Part shown: positions 6,275-7,544 of the stretch, in pieces
Layout: each line of letters starts with the position of its first letter
Position numbering within the stretch: position 1 is the first letter of the stretch
Origin: Flavobacteriales bacterium UBA7519
GTDB lineage: Bacteria > Bacteroidota > Bacteroidia > Flavobacteriales > Weeksellaceae
Reading direction: 5' to 3'
Assembly (NCBI GenBank): GCA_002476905.1
Contig: DLND01000065.1
Span: 6,029-13,572 of the forward strand
Length of the DNA: 7,544 nucleotides
The notes under the pieces: model-generated
Databases searched by the model: none
What the model was told of the DNA's origin: nothing
The model's input: only the letters and a program-made list of their open reading frames with translations
Program-made: the position numbers and the translations under genes

Positions 6275-7544
6275 CTTTTAAAATTAAAAGTGATTCTGTC
6301 TTTGATTTTAATTCATCAATTTGATAGTAGATTTCTTTTATTTCGCTGTAAAAACGTTCTATATCTCCTTCACTCGTAGATTTTTCCCAAAGCTCTTGGG
6401 CAGATATGGGAGAATCTGATTTCTTTAAAATATCAATAATAGATTTTTTTTGTTCCATTTGTTTCTTTTGTCTTGGCTTACTATGGTTCAATTCTTTTTG
6501 ATTTTCGAGATATAATCTTTTTTCTTCCTGTATGTCATTCAACAATTTTTCTACAGATTCTTTTGAAGTGTAGTTGACCAGCCTACCCTCAAATGCCTTT
6601 TTTAAGATTGATTGTTTTAGAGCAATTATTTCATTTAAAACATTATCAATCGTTTTTTCTAGATTATCAACTAAAGTGAATCTCGATTCTAATATTTCCA
6701 CAATCTTATCTTGTTCCAATATTGGTGGAACCTTTAACTTGAATTTTTTTATATCTTTCTGAAATAGATGTGGAATTGCACTTCCAGATATTTTCTCATT
6801 CACCAAACGTTGCATATCAGGACCTAAGAAAAAGTAATACAAAAAGTCTGGATTAAAAACCTCTCGTGCATCTATTACCAGTAATGAAGAATTTACTGTA
6901 GCTATATCAGGCATTTTTTTGATAATCCCAACTTTTCCAATCCCAGCCCCGTCTTTGCATAGTAAAATATCATTTTCCTTCAATTGTATTTCGGGACTTT
7001 CTTCATATCTTTCAATTGATATAAAATTAGCATCCTTAAAAACAACATTCTTCCCATAATTTAAAGAATGGACGGAAAGAAAAAGAGCACCTTCATTCGT
7101 ATACTCTTTCTTTGTCAATCCTCGCCACCCAATTCGAGCGTTGATATTAATTAAATTATCTAAACTGGATACCGCCCAACTAGAAATTTTATTATCTTTT
7201 TTATAATCAAATTCAAAATTGATTTTGATTTTTTTTTCTTTTTTATTTACTATTTCGGTATTATACTTATCTTTTCTTTTTCTCCTAATTTCTGTTAATT
7301 CTTGATAGGCATCAATAGGCAAGTCTTTTCTCCAATTTTTAGTTAACATACCTTCGAAAGCATTTTTCAATAATACTTGGCGATAGGTTTTTAAACTGTT
7401 ATTTGCTGTTCTTAAACCTTTTTCGGCTTCATAAAGTTTACTAAATAGTGATTCTATTTGATGAACTATTATTCTCTGTTCGTATAGAGCAGCTAAAGGG
7501 ATCGGAAAAATTTGCAATATTTTTTGGCTAATATTGGGTTCTGC
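6261..7544 (-). CDS. hsdS: Type I restriction-modification specificity subunit HsdS, 5' end outside window
   Basis: HsdS gives a type I system its DNA target specificity and scaffolds HsdM. The frame is open to the window edge: it reads AEPNISQKI before the TTG at 7517-7515, so that TTG is an internal leucine codon and not the start, and the first target-recognition domain (TRD1) lies beyond the window. Visible (427 residues): the first conserved helical repeat, with PIPLAALYEQRIIVHQIESL and YRQVLLKNAFEGMLT; then TRD2 (about residues 105-265 counted from the TTG), with SSLDNLININARIGWRGL, ILLCKDGAGIGKVG and AIPHLFQKDIKKFKLKVPPI; then the second repeat EQDKIVEILESRF and LKQSILKKAFEGRLV. The paired AFEGxL repeats show the usual pseudo-dyad. 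About 105 further residues follow, including PISAQELWEKSTSEGDIERF, which resembles a winged-helix-like C-terminal extension seen in some HsdS proteins. The end overlaps the ATPase start by 14 bases. Confidence 0.93.
   Translation of the reverse strand, partial: AEPNISQKILQIFPIPLAALYEQRIIVHQIESLFSKLYEAEKGLRTANNSLKTYRQVLLKNAFEGMLTKNWRKDLPIDAYQELTEIRRKRKDKYNTEIVNKKEKKIKINFEFDYKKDNKISSWAVSSLDNLININARIGWRGLTKKEYTNEGALFLSVHSLNYGKNVVFKDANFISIERYEESPEIQLKENDILLCKDGAGIGKVGIIKKMPDIATVNSSLLVIDAREVFNPDFLYYFFLGPDMQRLVNEKISGSAIPHLFQKDIKKFKLKVPPILEQDKIVEILESRFTLVDNLEKTIDNVLNEIIALKQSILKKAFEGRLVNYTSKESVEKLLNDIQEEKRLYLENQKELNHSKPRQKKQMEQKKSIIDILKKSDSPISAQELWEKSTSEGDIERFYSEIKEIYYQIDELKSKTESLLILKDENK

Noticed and set aside
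6574..6762. Plus-strand open frame of 62 codons
   Set aside because: Antisense to the second conserved repeat of hsdS; no leader or protein-like pattern.

Overview
The window is AT-rich. Its gene style suggests the Bacteroidota, probably a flavobacterium or relative: A-rich leaders without strong Shine-Dalgarno sites, a possible TAnnTTTG-type promoter box, and a trace of a Bacteroidota-type tyrosine recombinase. This is a judgement from style and protein flavour, not a database match.

Layout. (1) Bases 1-375 (minus) hold the N-terminal part of a conserved protein of unknown function that runs off the left edge. It is less AT-rich than the rest. (2) Bases 376-1520 carry no intact gene but look like an integration scar. 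They contain a decayed tyrosine-recombinase fragment (about 539-769, minus), a strong minus-strand intrinsic terminator (1020-1055), and an 18-19 bp piece (1083-1101) that fits the 3' end of a tRNA gene from the T-loop to the discriminator base. Beside it lie an imperfect inverted repeat and two direct AGGTCACTA repeats, which look like recombinase-binding sites. The simplest reading is the distal att junction of a genomic island: older sequence to the left, island cargo to the right. (3) Bases 1521-7544 are one minus-strand gene run, read from right to left: hsdS (5' end beyond the window), an SMC/ABC-type AAA ATPase, an HNH nuclease of the PtuB/TIGR02646 type, hsdM, and a four-helix membrane protein.

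How the genes work together. HsdM and HsdS would form the methyltransferase and target-recognition part of a type I restriction-modification system. Between them sits a tightly coupled ATPase-HNH pair whose architecture matches Septu (PtuA-PtuB) anti-phage systems. The hsdS and ATPase genes overlap by 14 bases, the ATPase and HNH genes overlap by ATGA, and the HNH-hsdM gap is 14 bases, so all four are probably one transcript and one functional unit. No hsdR translocase gene is visible. It may lie upstream to the right, or the ATPase-HNH pair may act as an effector of the methylation module. The membrane protein downstream could be a further defence component. The composite of type I M and S genes, a Septu-like pair and a membrane protein at an island end is the most interesting content here.
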